Below are positions 29,231 to 37,540 of a stretch of 64,000 bases of DNA, piece by piece (positions within the stretch are counted from its first letter, which is position 1; each line of letters starts with the position of its first letter). Below the pieces are notes generated by a model. That model made no database searches. It saw nothing but the letters and a program-made list of their open reading frames with translations, and was not told the origin of the DNA. The position numbers and the translations under genes were made by a program. The stretch comes from Agarivorans litoreus (GTDB taxonomy: Bacteria > Pseudomonadota > Gammaproteobacteria > Enterobacterales > Celerinatantimonadaceae). The stretch covers positions 310,001 through 374,000 of the forward strand of contig NZ_BLPI01000001.1 in assembly GCF_019649015.1 (NCBI RefSeq). Direction: 5' to 3'.

Positions 29231-29637
29231 ACCGCTACTCCTTTTGCTTGGACGCCCCAATTGTATTGAATTTTTGGGGAAATAAAACACTCGATTTAGT
29301 GCGGTTACTATTTGTTTTTGAAACTAACAGCTAAAACGCTACGAATACTGGCAAGTACGCAGCCTTACTCACTCTGTTCAGACCAGATGGCTAGGCTTAG
29401 GTGGACTTGAGCAACAGACGAAACCAAACAAAATCTAACAAGGCACAGCCAAGAGCAACAAAAATAAGCTAAGCATTGGTATAGAACCACATCAATCACC
29501 GTTAAGCGCTAGCTGGCAGAGTCATTCTTACTTATAATGCCCCTACAAACTTAGGTGCTAATTTAACTAGTGCTGCTTTGGCTTAAGGCGTTACCCTCGC
29601 TAAGCCACCATAAACAGAAATTAAAAGAGAAAATATC
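29231..29637. other. Divergent intergenic region (SulP / yjdM)
   Basis: About 400 bases between divergent genes. A TATAAT is seen near 29534, about 100 nt before yjdM, without a good -35. I see no RNA gene or ORF. Confidence 0.4.
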
Positions 29638-29979
29638 ATGAGCGATCTGCCTCCATGCCCAGAATGTGAATCAGCCTATGTATACCAAGATGGTTCACTA
29701 CTTATTTGCCCTGAATGCGCGCATGAGTGGAACCCAAACGAAGAAGTAGTTGACCCTGATGCCATTGTACTTAAAGACGCTGTAGGCAATTTACTAGCAG
29801 AAGACGATAAAGTTACCCTGATTAAAGACCTAAAAGTGAAAGGGTCGTCGTTAGTGCTAAAAGTAGGTACTAAAGCGGTAATTAAGCGCTTTGTAGATGC
29901 TGATCATGACATCGACTGTAAGGTAGATGGTCACGGCCACATGATGCTTAAATCTAAATTTGTTAGAAAACAGAACTAA
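29638..29979 (+). CDS. yjdM: YjdM (PhnA) zinc-ribbon protein
   Basis: 113 aa. An N-terminal zinc ribbon with two CxxC pairs (CPEC at 7-10, CPEC at 24-27) is followed by an SH3-like domain: GDKV-type stretch EDDKVTLIKDLKVKGSS, then VDGHGHMMLKSKFVRK. Once called PhnA and linked to phosphonate use, but it is outside phn operons and its role is unsettled. Close to the E. coli length (111 aa). Confidence 0.92.
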   Translation: MSDLPPCPECESAYVYQDGSLLICPECAHEWNPNEEVVDPDAIVLKDAVGNLLAEDDKVTLIKDLKVKGSSLVLKVGTKAVIKRFVDADHDIDCKVDGHGHMMLKSKFVRKQN

Positions 29980-30007
29980 TAAATTTTAACCTTGAAGTAA
30001 TAAATAG

Positions 30008-30028
30008 ACCTGCCTTAGCAGGTTTATT
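30008..30028 (+). terminator. Weak terminator after yjdM
   Basis: Stem ACCTGC / GCAGGT with loop CTTA, then TTATTG. It is short and the T-run is poor. Confidence 0.5.
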
Positions 30029-30052
30029 GCGTTTAAGTTAACTCATTTACTC

Positions 30053-30670
30053 ATGAAAACAATCCTTTGCTTCGGCGATTCTAATACTTGGGGTTACTCT
30101 CCCGATAATGGTCAACGCATAGACCATAACCAATGCTGGCCGGGAGTAGTAGCTCAACAGCTTGGCAAAGGCGTTAGGCTAATTGAGAATGGTTTACCGG
30201 GACGCTCCAGCTATCTAAACAACCCTAATTTTGGTTTAACCAGCGGCATTAATGCCCTAATCGATGAAGTGATTAAACATCAACCCCACTGGTTAGTATT
30301 GATGCTAGGTACCAACGATTTGTTCCCAGCCTTTAAACTCAGCGCAGCGCAAGTAGCGGACAACATTAATAAAATGATAGTTGAGCTGCGAGAGGCTTGT
30401 TGTAGTGAGCAAACAGCCGTACCTCATATACTGTTGATTGCTCCCCCACCGTTAAATCAGGGTAGCTTTGCAGAGTTTTTTGCTGGCGCACAGGATAAAT
30501 CCCACCAACTAGCCGAGCTATTCCAAAAAGTAGCTTTATTGAATAACGCTGAGTTTCTCGATGCAGCAACGGTAGTTAACGGAACGCTAACGGATGGCGT
30601 CCATCTGAACTGTGCGCAGCACCAAGACTTGGGCAAAGCACTTGCTGATAAGCTAAAACATTTAGTTTAA
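30053..30670 (+). CDS. SGNH/GDSL-type esterase
   Basis: 205-aa hydrolase with all SGNH blocks: block I CFGDSNTWG (Ser-10 nucleophile), block II ENGLPGRSS, block III LGTND, and block V DGVHL with Asp and His. No signal peptide, so cytoplasmic. The closest type I recognise is the arylesterase/acyl-CoA thioesterase-like SGNH group. Substrate unknown. Confidence 0.88.
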   Translation: MKTILCFGDSNTWGYSPDNGQRIDHNQCWPGVVAQQLGKGVRLIENGLPGRSSYLNNPNFGLTSGINALIDEVIKHQPHWLVLMLGTNDLFPAFKLSAAQVADNINKMIVELREACCSEQTAVPHILLIAPPPLNQGSFAEFFAGAQDKSHQLAELFQKVALLNNAEFLDAATVVNGTLTDGVHLNCAQHQDLGKALADKLKHLV

Positions 30671-30822
30671 GTCTCACACCAATCCAGCACATGACAGCTA
30701 AACACTAGGCAAGAAGTACGCGAGATTTTCCTTATGAACAAGTTATGGAGGTCAATATTATGCAGTTTAAGTGGCTGTATAATCCTTTGTCACTATTTTG
30801 CCAATGTTTACAGGAATAAAAG

Positions 30823-31368
30823 ATGCTGTTTGTATGCTCCGACATCCACGGTGATTATCAGGCTTTGCTACTCACTCTAGCGGCTTTTGAGCGCAGTGGC
30901 GCTTCGCACTTAGTTTGTTTGGGAGACGTGCTTAATCACGGCCCTCGTAACCCAGTGCCAGAGCATTATGCGCCAACAAAAGTGGCCGCAGCTTTAAACA
31001 GAATAGCTGAACATATCATTGCAGTTAGGGGCAACTGCGACAGTGAAGTTGACCAAGCACTCTGTGAGTTTCCGCTATTAGCCGAATACAACCAACTGCT
31101 GCTAGCTAGTCGTAAGGTTTTTTTGTGTCACGGTCACACATATAATCCAAGCAAACTCCCACCATTGGCTGAGGGAGATCTGTTTGTAAGTGGCCACAGC
31201 CATGTTCCGCAAGCAGATTATCAAGAAAAGTGCTTTGTATTGAACCCTGGCTCAGTGTCGATGCCTCGCCAAGGCTGGCCAAGGAGCTATGCGCTTATCG
31301 ACGAGACCAAGATGCAGGTAATAAACTTAAGCGGTAATGAAGTGTTGTTAAGTTGTCCGCTGAGCTAG
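30823..31368 (+). CDS. yfcE: YfcE-family phosphodiesterase
   Basis: 181-aa calcineurin-like metallophosphoesterase. Metal ligands are in DIHGD (Asp-7, His-9), GDVLNHGPRN, GNCD, CHGH and GHSH, followed by NPGSVSMPRQG. E. coli YfcE (184 aa) hydrolyses artificial phosphodiesters with manganese; the physiological substrate is not known. Confidence 0.93.
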   Translation: MLFVCSDIHGDYQALLLTLAAFERSGASHLVCLGDVLNHGPRNPVPEHYAPTKVAAALNRIAEHIIAVRGNCDSEVDQALCEFPLLAEYNQLLLASRKVFLCHGHTYNPSKLPPLAEGDLFVSGHSHVPQADYQEKCFVLNPGSVSMPRQGWPRSYALIDETKMQVINLSGNEVLLSCPLS

Positions 31369-31416
31369 TTAACCAGAGCTCGGGATAATAAACTGGCTTT
31401 TAAGGGCTACTTATTT

Positions 31417-31470
31417 CGGTGTTGAAGCTACTTGCAATAGCCTAGCTATTGGCGCGCAGCTTCACCTTGA
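31417..31470. repeat. Long imperfect stem-loop after yfcE
   Basis: A perfect core CAATAGC-CTA-GCTATTG (31435-31451) is extended by imperfect arms: GGTGTTGAAGCT on the left pairs with AGCTTCACC on the right. It lies 50-100 nt after yfcE with no T-run. It may be one copy of a dispersed intergenic repeat; I found no second copy in this window. Confidence 0.5.
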
Positions 31471-31591
31471 ATGAAGCAAAACTATCTCGCCAAAAACATA
31501 AAGCAAGATTCAGTACTGGGTTACGGAGTTATCGTCACTTCCTTATCCAAAATTTAGGTTAGTTAAATACTTTTATACCCTACCCAAAAAC

Positions 31592-31616
31592 AAAAAACCG
31601 CTAACAGCGGTTTTTT
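31592..31616. terminator. Bidirectional terminator
   Basis: Perfect stem AAAAAACCGCT / AGCGGTTTTTT with loop AAC, between yfcE (plus) and the converging beta-barrel gene. Confidence 0.9.
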
Positions 31617-31637
31617 GTTTATTAAACCTTGGAGGAT

Positions 31638-32330
31638 TTATAAAACAGCCCAGTGAAAGGTTACTCCCACATGACTACCATCACAGTTGGCAGTGCAAAA
31701 TGAAGCTAAAAATGGCTCGGTCTCAAGATCATATTTGATGTAGGTATAGCGTAGTTCTATCCATGAGCGCGATTCACCTAACATGTAACCAACAAAGCCG
31801 GTATAGCCCAGCGTGTCTTCATAGCGCGCGTAGTACTTTTCATCACTGCCTATGAACTGGCCACCCACTTTGTTACTCATGTGATAAGTAAGGCCACCAC
31901 CTAGTTTAAAAGAATCATTAATTTGATAATACGGTAAGGCTTCGAGGACAAAGCGAGTAAACCACATTCCTTGGTTACCGCTAGAAGTGCTGGCGAAGCT
32001 AAATTGGGTATCTACATGATAGCCCGTATTGGTAATCAATCGAAGGTCTTCAACTATAGGCCAATCTATTCCTACGCTTGCTTTAAACAGTCCGCCGCCT
32101 TTCAACACAGCGTCATCGACAACATTATTGTTTTCATCGATATAGTAAGCTTCGGCGATGGTATCGCCACCGTAGCTTGCCCCTAGGCTAATCAGTAAAT
32201 CCCAGTTGTTTTGTTCCGCATATTTTCCGTAACCTAACTCTGCCGTAGCCAAGTTTGAAAACAATAAGCTTATACATGCCAATAAACGCAACACACCTTT
32301 TCCTTGGTGCTTAATAAACAACATCCACAT
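31638..32330 (-). CDS. Predicted outer-membrane beta-barrel protein
   Basis: 230 aa, not recognised. An N-terminal hydrophobic signal ends LLFSNLATA, then alternating polar/aromatic strands typical of a small barrel: WDLLISLGASYGGD, FKLGGGLTYHMSN, SWIELRYTYIKYDLE, and a final strand HVGVTFHWAVL. Tyr and Gly are frequent, as in OmpW/Ail-like barrels. A pair of cysteines (SFCTANC) near the C-terminus may form a disulfide. The ATG at 32330 has GGGAAG upstream; the ATG at 32324 is also possible. Confidence 0.6.
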   Translation of the reverse strand: MWMLFIKHQGKGVLRLLACISLLFSNLATAELGYGKYAEQNNWDLLISLGASYGGDTIAEAYYIDENNNVVDDAVLKGGGLFKASVGIDWPIVEDLRLITNTGYHVDTQFSFASTSSGNQGMWFTRFVLEALPYYQINDSFKLGGGLTYHMSNKVGGQFIGSDEKYYARYEDTLGYTGFVGYMLGESRSWIELRYTYIKYDLETEPFLASFCTANCDGSHVGVTFHWAVL

Positions 32331-32542
32331 TGTTGTTAACTTCCCTTTTATTGATAAAACGCGCAGTCTATCAGAAGCTATTGTTATAAAATACAATAGT
32401 TTATTAAAAGTTGTCTGCTAATTGATTTAGCCCAAACATGTAAAGCAAAAAGTAGGCGTTACTGTTAGTTTTTATTATCAGGCTTATTGGGGGAGCTTTA
32501 CTTAATTCTCGCTATGCGGCTTTAAATGTAGTAGGAGGCTCG

Positions 32543-32710
32543 CTAAAACGAACTCTCCTGATTCAAATAATTTTTAATTACAAAGGCTATCTTTAATGTA
32601 CATTTGCTTCGCTGCTTATCGTAACGACTAGCGCTCATCACCAAGGCCTGAAGGGCAGCAGGTTTGCCATCGCGCACTACCCTAATCGATATAGTGAATT
32701 TTCTAAGCAT
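32543..32710 (-). pseudogene. 55-codon frame, small gene or remnant
   Basis: Begins with ATG after AAGG (6 nt upstream) and encodes a basic 55-residue peptide (MLRKFTISIRVVRDGKPAAL at the start). No family recognised. The adjoining frame directly upstream also reads protein-like (PSLSAGKFKVTCLENSLYRL), suggesting a frameshifted remnant of a longer gene; an intact small protein is the alternative. Confidence 0.3.
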
Positions 32711-32781
32711 GTCACCTTAAATTTACCAGCGCTCAAGCTAGGTTCTCCTCTAATAGAGCCGGACCATTACAGAGATCGGCT

Positions 32782-32982
32782 TTAGTGCAGTAGTGTCGTC
32801 TCCAACCAAATCATTGCCCGTTTTTTATCAATACCAACATGTTCATACTTAAGATCTATATCTAACGCATGACCATCATCACTGCAATTGCAGGGTAGAG
32901 TTTCAGCTGCAGCTAAAATTGTTTATGCTTGGTGAAACGCTTCGATTGGTATTATTAATGTAATCACCAAGATAAACGCCAT
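32782..32982 (-). pseudogene. Exported-protein remnant with in-frame stop
   Basis: ATG at 32982 starts a signal-like peptide (MAFILVITLIIPIEAFHQA), then an in-frame TAA at 32925-32923; the same frame continues for 46 codons with TILAAAETLPCNCSDDGHAL and ends at 32782. A hydrophobic start and a cysteine-bearing body in one frame split by a stop point to a decayed small secreted or outer-membrane protein gene. Confidence 0.35.
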
Positions 32983-33069
32983 TGCACTAGTTTGTTAAGG
33001 AGTTATCCGCCAAATTTGGTGGTACCCGCCTTTTTAGCAATACCTAATATATCTAGAACGTGGTTGTAT

Positions 33070-33618
33070 TTAGCCTCTATACCCAATGCTAAATACCCCA
33101 CTCTCAATAACCGAGTTGTAACCAATGCCAAATACTAGGTGACGAGTGGGCGCGTAACGAAAGCCAAGCTCTGCGCCCCAATTTCGCTCGGTATTCGTGT
33201 GATACTTAGGCTGACAGTCGGTACAATATTGGGTAATACCGTCGGTATGTTCGGAGGTGTCTTCTAGCATTGCGCCTCCCCCATAAATACTTAAGTCATT
33301 CGTTAAGCTGTAGCTCAGTCCTAGCCTCACCATTGTTAAGCCACGTTTACCCTCAGCCGGATACTCTAAACCTAGGTCTTCTTCTTTTGAGCGCGCATAA
33401 CCCAAGTAATAGCCCCAACGGGGATAATTGTTATCATAGTGATTTACATTAACCGTTATGCCTAACATAGGCTGGTCAGGATGTTGATAATCAAGGAATA
33501 CCGCAGCCCAGGGATAAGCACTAGGTTGTTGGTTGTTTTCCATAAGCGCTGCCGCTGAAGTCGGCATGGTCAGAACACTTACAGCGATGATAGCCTTTAC
33601 TAATTTGGAAATAAGCAC
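33070..33618 (-). CDS. Predicted outer-membrane or periplasmic beta-barrel protein
   Basis: 182 aa, not recognised. Signal peptide of about 24 residues ending TSAAA, then short barrel-like strands with many aromatic residues (GITVNVNHYDNN, RWGYYLGYARSK, SYSLTNDLSIYGGGAML, NWGAELGFRYAPT, FGIGYNS) and a final VFSIGYRG. Contains a CTDC motif near residue 131. Start is GTG with AAGG 10 nt upstream. Its architecture resembles the gene at 31638-32330. Confidence 0.6.
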   Translation of the reverse strand: MLISKLVKAIIAVSVLTMPTSAAALMENNQQPSAYPWAAVFLDYQHPDQPMLGITVNVNHYDNNYPRWGYYLGYARSKEEDLGLEYPAEGKRGLTMVRLGLSYSLTNDLSIYGGGAMLEDTSEHTDGITQYCTDCQPKYHTNTERNWGAELGFRYAPTRHLVFGIGYNSVIESGVFSIGYRG

Positions 33619-33842
33619 TAATTGTATACCTTTTTACCGATACCTCCATGTAAGCTAAAAATTTGCAGCTGATAATGTCAGGAATTCACGGCTAAAAAAA
33701 CCATAAAAACCATAAATACACAAAATTTTAGAGGTAATTGCTAAAAAAATGAGAGTGACTTGACACTGCATGACATTACTATAGCCAACATGCAGACCCC
33801 TTGATTATTTATGGTTGGCAACATGCTCATTAGATTTGATAT

Positions 33843-33863
33843 AAGCTATTGATTAAATAGCTT
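33843..33863. promoter_or_regulatory. Inverted repeat upstream of the DUF2333 gene
   Basis: Perfect 8-bp arms AAGCTATT / AATAGCTT around GATTA, 43 nt before the start codon. Position suits an operator or a 5' leader hairpin; no known motif recognised. Confidence 0.4.
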
Positions 33864-33906
33864 ACTTGACTATGCTGAGAGCATTAATCTTCACAAGGAT
33901 GCATTT

Positions 33907-34896
33907 ATGTTTCAGCTTACTGGCCGTAAGGTTATCTTGTTCTTTCTGGTCTTTTTCATCATTAACTACATCATTGCGGTATTTTGGAGCATTGAGCCTG
34001 ACCAAATAGAAGTAAAAGAGTACGTATTAGAACAAGCAGTTGCCAATGGCGAAGAAGCCGTTACTGGTTATGCGACAACAACAGCTTTGATATACGTCGC
34101 CGAAACCTTATTAAACAAATCTGGGGGTTACTTAAGCAACGACAAAATGCCCCCCAGTGTGTTTATGGACAATATGCCGAGTTGGGAGCTTGGCGTATTA
34201 AACCAAGTTCGAGATTTATCGCTGATTATGCGTAAAGATTTTAGCCGCTCTCAAGCGCAATCGGTAGAACATGCCCAGCTTAAAATCGCCCAGCCTAAGT
34301 TCAATATTGATCATACTTCTTGGCAACTGCCCAGTGCTGAGCGCGAATACCAAGACGCTATCGACGCACTAAAAATTTACCGCGTACAGCTTGCTGACCC
34401 CAAAGATCACAATGCGCAATTTTACGCACGCGCTGACAACTTAGTCACGTGGCTAAACGAAGTACAATCGCGCCTGGGAAGCATGTCACAAAAGCTTTCA
34501 GCCTCGGTAGGCCGAGAACGCATTAACACTAGCTTAGTGGGTGACGAAGGTGCTGCACAGTCTACCTTTGCTCCATCTGAAAGCATGGTGAAAACTTCTT
34601 GGTGGAAAATTGATGACGTGTTCTACGAAGCTCGCGGTGAAGCGTGGGCATTATTGCATTTTTTCCAAGCAGTAGAAGTAGACTTTAAAGGTGTATTGGA
34701 GAAGAAGAACGCTACAGTGGCGGTTCGTCAGATAGTTCGCGAGTTAGAGGCGACCCAAGAACCCGTATGGAGCCCAATGATTTTAAATGGCACAGGTTTT
34801 GGCCTAATGGCTAACCACTCCTTGGTTATGGCCAACTATGTATCACGTGCCAATGCGGCCATTATTAATTTGAATAATCTGCTTACCAAAGGCTAA
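33907..34896 (+). CDS. DUF2333 family inner-membrane protein
   Basis: 329 aa. One N-terminal membrane anchor (about 8-27, VILFFLVFFIINYIIAVFW), the rest periplasmic and helical. Family text: NKSGGYLSNDKMPPSVFMDN, MPSWELGVLNQVRDLSL, DFSRSQAQS and SWWKIDDVFYEARG. The family (COG5345) is widespread in gammaproteobacteria with no assigned role. Confidence 0.88.
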   Translation: MFQLTGRKVILFFLVFFIINYIIAVFWSIEPDQIEVKEYVLEQAVANGEEAVTGYATTTALIYVAETLLNKSGGYLSNDKMPPSVFMDNMPSWELGVLNQVRDLSLIMRKDFSRSQAQSVEHAQLKIAQPKFNIDHTSWQLPSAEREYQDAIDALKIYRVQLADPKDHNAQFYARADNLVTWLNEVQSRLGSMSQKLSASVGRERINTSLVGDEGAAQSTFAPSESMVKTSWWKIDDVFYEARGEAWALLHFFQAVEVDFKGVLEKKNATVAVRQIVRELEATQEPVWSPMILNGTGFGLMANHSLVMANYVSRANAAIINLNNLLTKG

Positions 34897-34917
34897 ATTA
34901 GCTACTAGGCAATACCT

Positions 34918-34942
34918 AAAGCAGCGTTGATTCGCTGCTTTT
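34918..34942 (+). terminator. Terminator after the DUF2333 gene
   Basis: Stem AAAGCAGCG / CGCTGCTTT with loop TTGATT, followed by TTTG. Confidence 0.75.
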
Positions 34943-34983
34943 GTGCATTTACACTGGCTTAACTTTTACCAAGGATAAGTAAC

Positions 34984-35277
34984 ATGGACAAACAACAAGC
35001 AATTGAAGCTGCCACTTTTCGCCGTTTGCTGGAACACCTAGACCAACACAAAGAAGTACAAAACATTGAGCTGATGAACTTAGCTAATTTTTGTCGAAAC
35101 TGTTTAGCTAAGTGGATGATGGCAGCTGCAGAAGAGCAAGGTGAAAGCCTTAACTATGATGAAGCAAGAGAAAAAGTGTATGGCATGCCATACTCAGAGT
35201 GGAAAGAGCACCACCAACTACCAGCTACCGATGAGCAAATGGCCATTTTCAACGCTAAACAAGCCGCTAAAAAGTAA
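34984..35277 (+). CDS. DUF1244 family protein
   Basis: 97-aa small helical protein. TFRRLLEHLDQHKEVQNIEL, LANFCRNCLAKW and YGMPYSEWKEHHQ are the DUF1244 signature, including the CRNC pair that may bind a metal. Found in many proteobacteria; function unknown. It has its own short leader (ACCAAGGATAAGTAAC before ATG). Confidence 0.92.
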   Translation: MDKQQAIEAATFRRLLEHLDQHKEVQNIELMNLANFCRNCLAKWMMAAAEEQGESLNYDEAREKVYGMPYSEWKEHHQLPATDEQMAIFNAKQAAKK

Positions 35278-35384
35278 TACGCTGAGGTGATGTGAGCTTT
35301 CTTCTTTCACTAACCATTGTAATGAACATTTAGCCGATCCGGTCCGTATATCTAAGTATCACGGTAAATGATTGAGGTAACACA

Positions 35385-36074
35385 ATGCCAAAATCAGTAT
35401 GGATAAAAAGCAAGGCCAGCAACAACGCTAAAACCTTAGTTCTAGCTGGCTCCCTGCTAGTATTGGTCGGAATAAGCACCCTCTACGTGCCAGCGGTATT
35501 GGTATCGCTTATAGCCTCGGTGATATTCTTTTTAGCATACTTGGGGATTCGCGTTGGTGTAGAGAAATGGATGCAACCGCTATATTCAGTTGTATTGTGT
35601 TACGACCACATTCAATTCCACCATCGCTACGGTGGTTGGTGTTTACCCTGGGATAAACTACAACGTATCGATGTCCCAAGATTAAGTGACGGGCTTAGTT
35701 GGCACGACATGAATTACGTTGGCTTACGTTTGAGCGACCCAGATTATTTACTCGACAGTCTGTCCCCTCGCCTATCTGCACATTTACTCACAGAGCAAAG
35801 AGCGGCTTTGCTCGCATCCTTGCGAAGAAGCTGTAAACATTGCCAAGACAGTAAAGTGAGTGACCATTTAATTGAAGACGACTATTTTAAATCGAGCAGT
35901 GGGAAAATTTACACCGGACTCACCGGCATGTTTGCAAACAGAATGAAAAAACTCCGAGAGCTCACTGGCTATGACCTATTAATTGAGCAAGATATTCTTG
36001 ACCGAGAACCAGAAGCATTCATTAGCTTAGTGCGTAACTACAAAAACCAAACTCTGCGCGAGCACAACGCATAA
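35385..36074 (+). CDS. DUF2982 family membrane protein
   Basis: 229 aa with two adjacent N-terminal helices (about 17-58) and a cytoplasmic domain. FHHRYGGWCLPWDKLQRIDVP and the C-terminal FISLVRNYKNQ look like the DUF2982 family of Vibrio and Shewanella, recognised from memory. Function unknown. Ribosome binding site GAGGTAAC is 5 nt from the ATG. Confidence 0.72.
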   Translation: MPKSVWIKSKASNNAKTLVLAGSLLVLVGISTLYVPAVLVSLIASVIFFLAYLGIRVGVEKWMQPLYSVVLCYDHIQFHHRYGGWCLPWDKLQRIDVPRLSDGLSWHDMNYVGLRLSDPDYLLDSLSPRLSAHLLTEQRAALLASLRRSCKHCQDSKVSDHLIEDDYFKSSSGKIYTGLTGMFANRMKKLRELTGYDLLIEQDILDREPEAFISLVRNYKNQTLREHNA

Positions 36075-36105
36075 TCACCTAGCTCGCTAGGGCACGATGA
36101 CCAAA

Positions 36106-37053
36106 TTAATAACGCGGCTTATCGCTGCCTTCAACGGTACGCAATAACTTTAAGGTCCACATGTATTGCTCTGGCGAGCGAGAAATTAACTTCTCTACCT
36201 CTTGATTCATTCGCAAGGTATCTTGCGCAACATCTTTGCTGGGGAAGTCTTGCATAGCAGGATGAATGAACAACTTAACTTTATGCAGTTCGCTGTCGTA
36301 ACCCGCATAGATAGGCACCACCTTTGCGCCACTTAATTTTGTCATTTTACCCAATACCGGCAACGTGGCTTTTTTAGTAGCAAATAATGGCGTCATTAAA
36401 CTGGCTTCTGGACCAAAGTCTTCATCTGGTAAATAGATACAACCAAAACCGGCTCTTACTGCTTTGATCAGCGTTTTAATACCTGCGTTACGTTCAAAAA
36501 TAACACCGCCAAAACGAGTACGTTGTTTTGCCATCGCCCAATCAACAATGGGGTCACCAGTTTTTTTAAACATGGTGCACATATCGTGGCCGCGGGTACA
36601 AAAATAAGTCCCTAAAAAATCCACTGGGTAGGTATGTGGTAATAGAATTATAAAGTTTTCATTGTTATCGAGAATACTTTGAATATTCTCTTCACCATCA
36701 ACCACAATACGGTTCTGCAGATAGCGTTTTGAGCGAACAGACATCTCGCCTGCTCCCAAAATAAGCTGAGCAAAAATCTGCATATTCTTTTGCATTAATT
36801 GCTCGCGTTGTTGCGCGGTCATATCGGGGAAACACAGCTGTAAATTAGTGTCGGCAATGGCACGGCGTTTCTTCAAAGCTTTGAGCTTAAAAATACGGTT
36901 GGCAATAGCTACGGCAATTTTATCTCGTAGCTTTACTGGCACATAGGCCAGCAGAATGATGAGTCCGCCCACCAACCAGGTGCCCCAATGCTTAGGGGCT
37001 AACCATGATTTGGAAAACGATATAGAAAATGCTTGAGACTCAAACTTCGACAT
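36106..37053 (-). CDS. lpxM: LpxM/LpxL-type lipid A acyltransferase
   Basis: 315 aa, one N-terminal membrane anchor. The HX4D active-site box reads HTYPVD (His-140, Asp-145). The stretch LPDEDFGPEASLMTPLFATKKATLPVLG and the C-terminal EQYMWTLKLLRT are closer to E. coli LpxM (MsbB) than LpxL. The enzyme adds a secondary acyl chain to lipid A in the inner membrane. LpxM is inferred; a related acyltransferase such as Vibrio LpxN is possible. Confidence 0.82.
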   Translation of the reverse strand: MSKFESQAFSISFSKSWLAPKHWGTWLVGGLIILLAYVPVKLRDKIAVAIANRIFKLKALKKRRAIADTNLQLCFPDMTAQQREQLMQKNMQIFAQLILGAGEMSVRSKRYLQNRIVVDGEENIQSILDNNENFIILLPHTYPVDFLGTYFCTRGHDMCTMFKKTGDPIVDWAMAKQRTRFGGVIFERNAGIKTLIKAVRAGFGCIYLPDEDFGPEASLMTPLFATKKATLPVLGKMTKLSGAKVVPIYAGYDSELHKVKLFIHPAMQDFPSKDVAQDTLRMNQEVEKLISRSPEQYMWTLKLLRTVEGSDKPRY

Positions 37054-37143
37054 AGTCTAACAACACAACCTTAAGAAATTGATAAAACTGCGCGCCAGTT
37101 TACTCTGCAGTGGCGCTAAAGCAAGTTTACTCAAGGCGGTGAG

Positions 37144-37473
37144 CTACAAAATAGAGTGTGTAGCATCCAAGTTACTCGATACAAAATGATCAAGTTGTGG
37201 TGCCATTAATAAGGGTTCGTCCTGCCAAATAATCGCTTTACGCATTTTTTGGCGCGCATCTAATACCATAGATTCAGATTCTTTAGAGCGTAACCAATGG
37301 TCTTTACTAGGCCACTGTGAGTAAGAAATCCACGTGCCATCGGAAGCTTTATGTAAACGCGACCCCAATGCGGCACACTTATCAATATTAAAATGAATAA
37401 TTTCTGACCAGCCTTCTTTAAAGGACTGAATATGCTCTTCATTTAACTTCCAACGAAACAACACAACAAACAT
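37144..37473 (-). CDS. Antibiotic-biosynthesis-monooxygenase-fold protein
   Basis: 109 aa, a dimeric alpha/beta-barrel (ABM-like) domain: MFVVLFRWKLNEEHIQSFKEGW at the start, then GSRLHKASDGTWISYSQWPS and a helix-rich middle. ABM-fold proteins are often quinol oxygenases or haem-degrading enzymes, but many have no known activity. The ATG at 37473 follows GGAG by 7 nt. Confidence 0.68.
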   Translation of the reverse strand: MFVVLFRWKLNEEHIQSFKEGWSEIIHFNIDKCAALGSRLHKASDGTWISYSQWPSKDHWLRSKESESMVLDARQKMRKAIIWQDEPLLMAPQLDHFVSSNLDATHSIL

Positions 37474-37540
37474 CGACAATCTCCTTATTATTCTTGCTTA
37501 ATATAACTATGGCTGTAGCCTGCCTTAAAACACAAGGTCT

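Larger units (their letters stand above)
32331..33069. other. Intergenic stretch with decayed coding remnants
   Basis: About 740 bases between two minus-strand barrel genes. It holds no intact gene but contains protein-like minus-strand fragments, listed separately at 32543-32710 and 32782-32982. Confidence 0.5.

Noticed and set aside
32829..32954. Second copy of the TACCAAT-ended MITE
   Set aside because: GATTGGTATTA at 32944-32954 and CAATACCAAC near 32829 resemble its ends, but they are in the wrong arrangement and lack the ACTAAGTA extension.
33770..33800. Promoter at TTGACA upstream of the DUF2333 gene
   Set aside because: No -10 at 16-18 nt; the nearest TATAGC is only 14 nt away.
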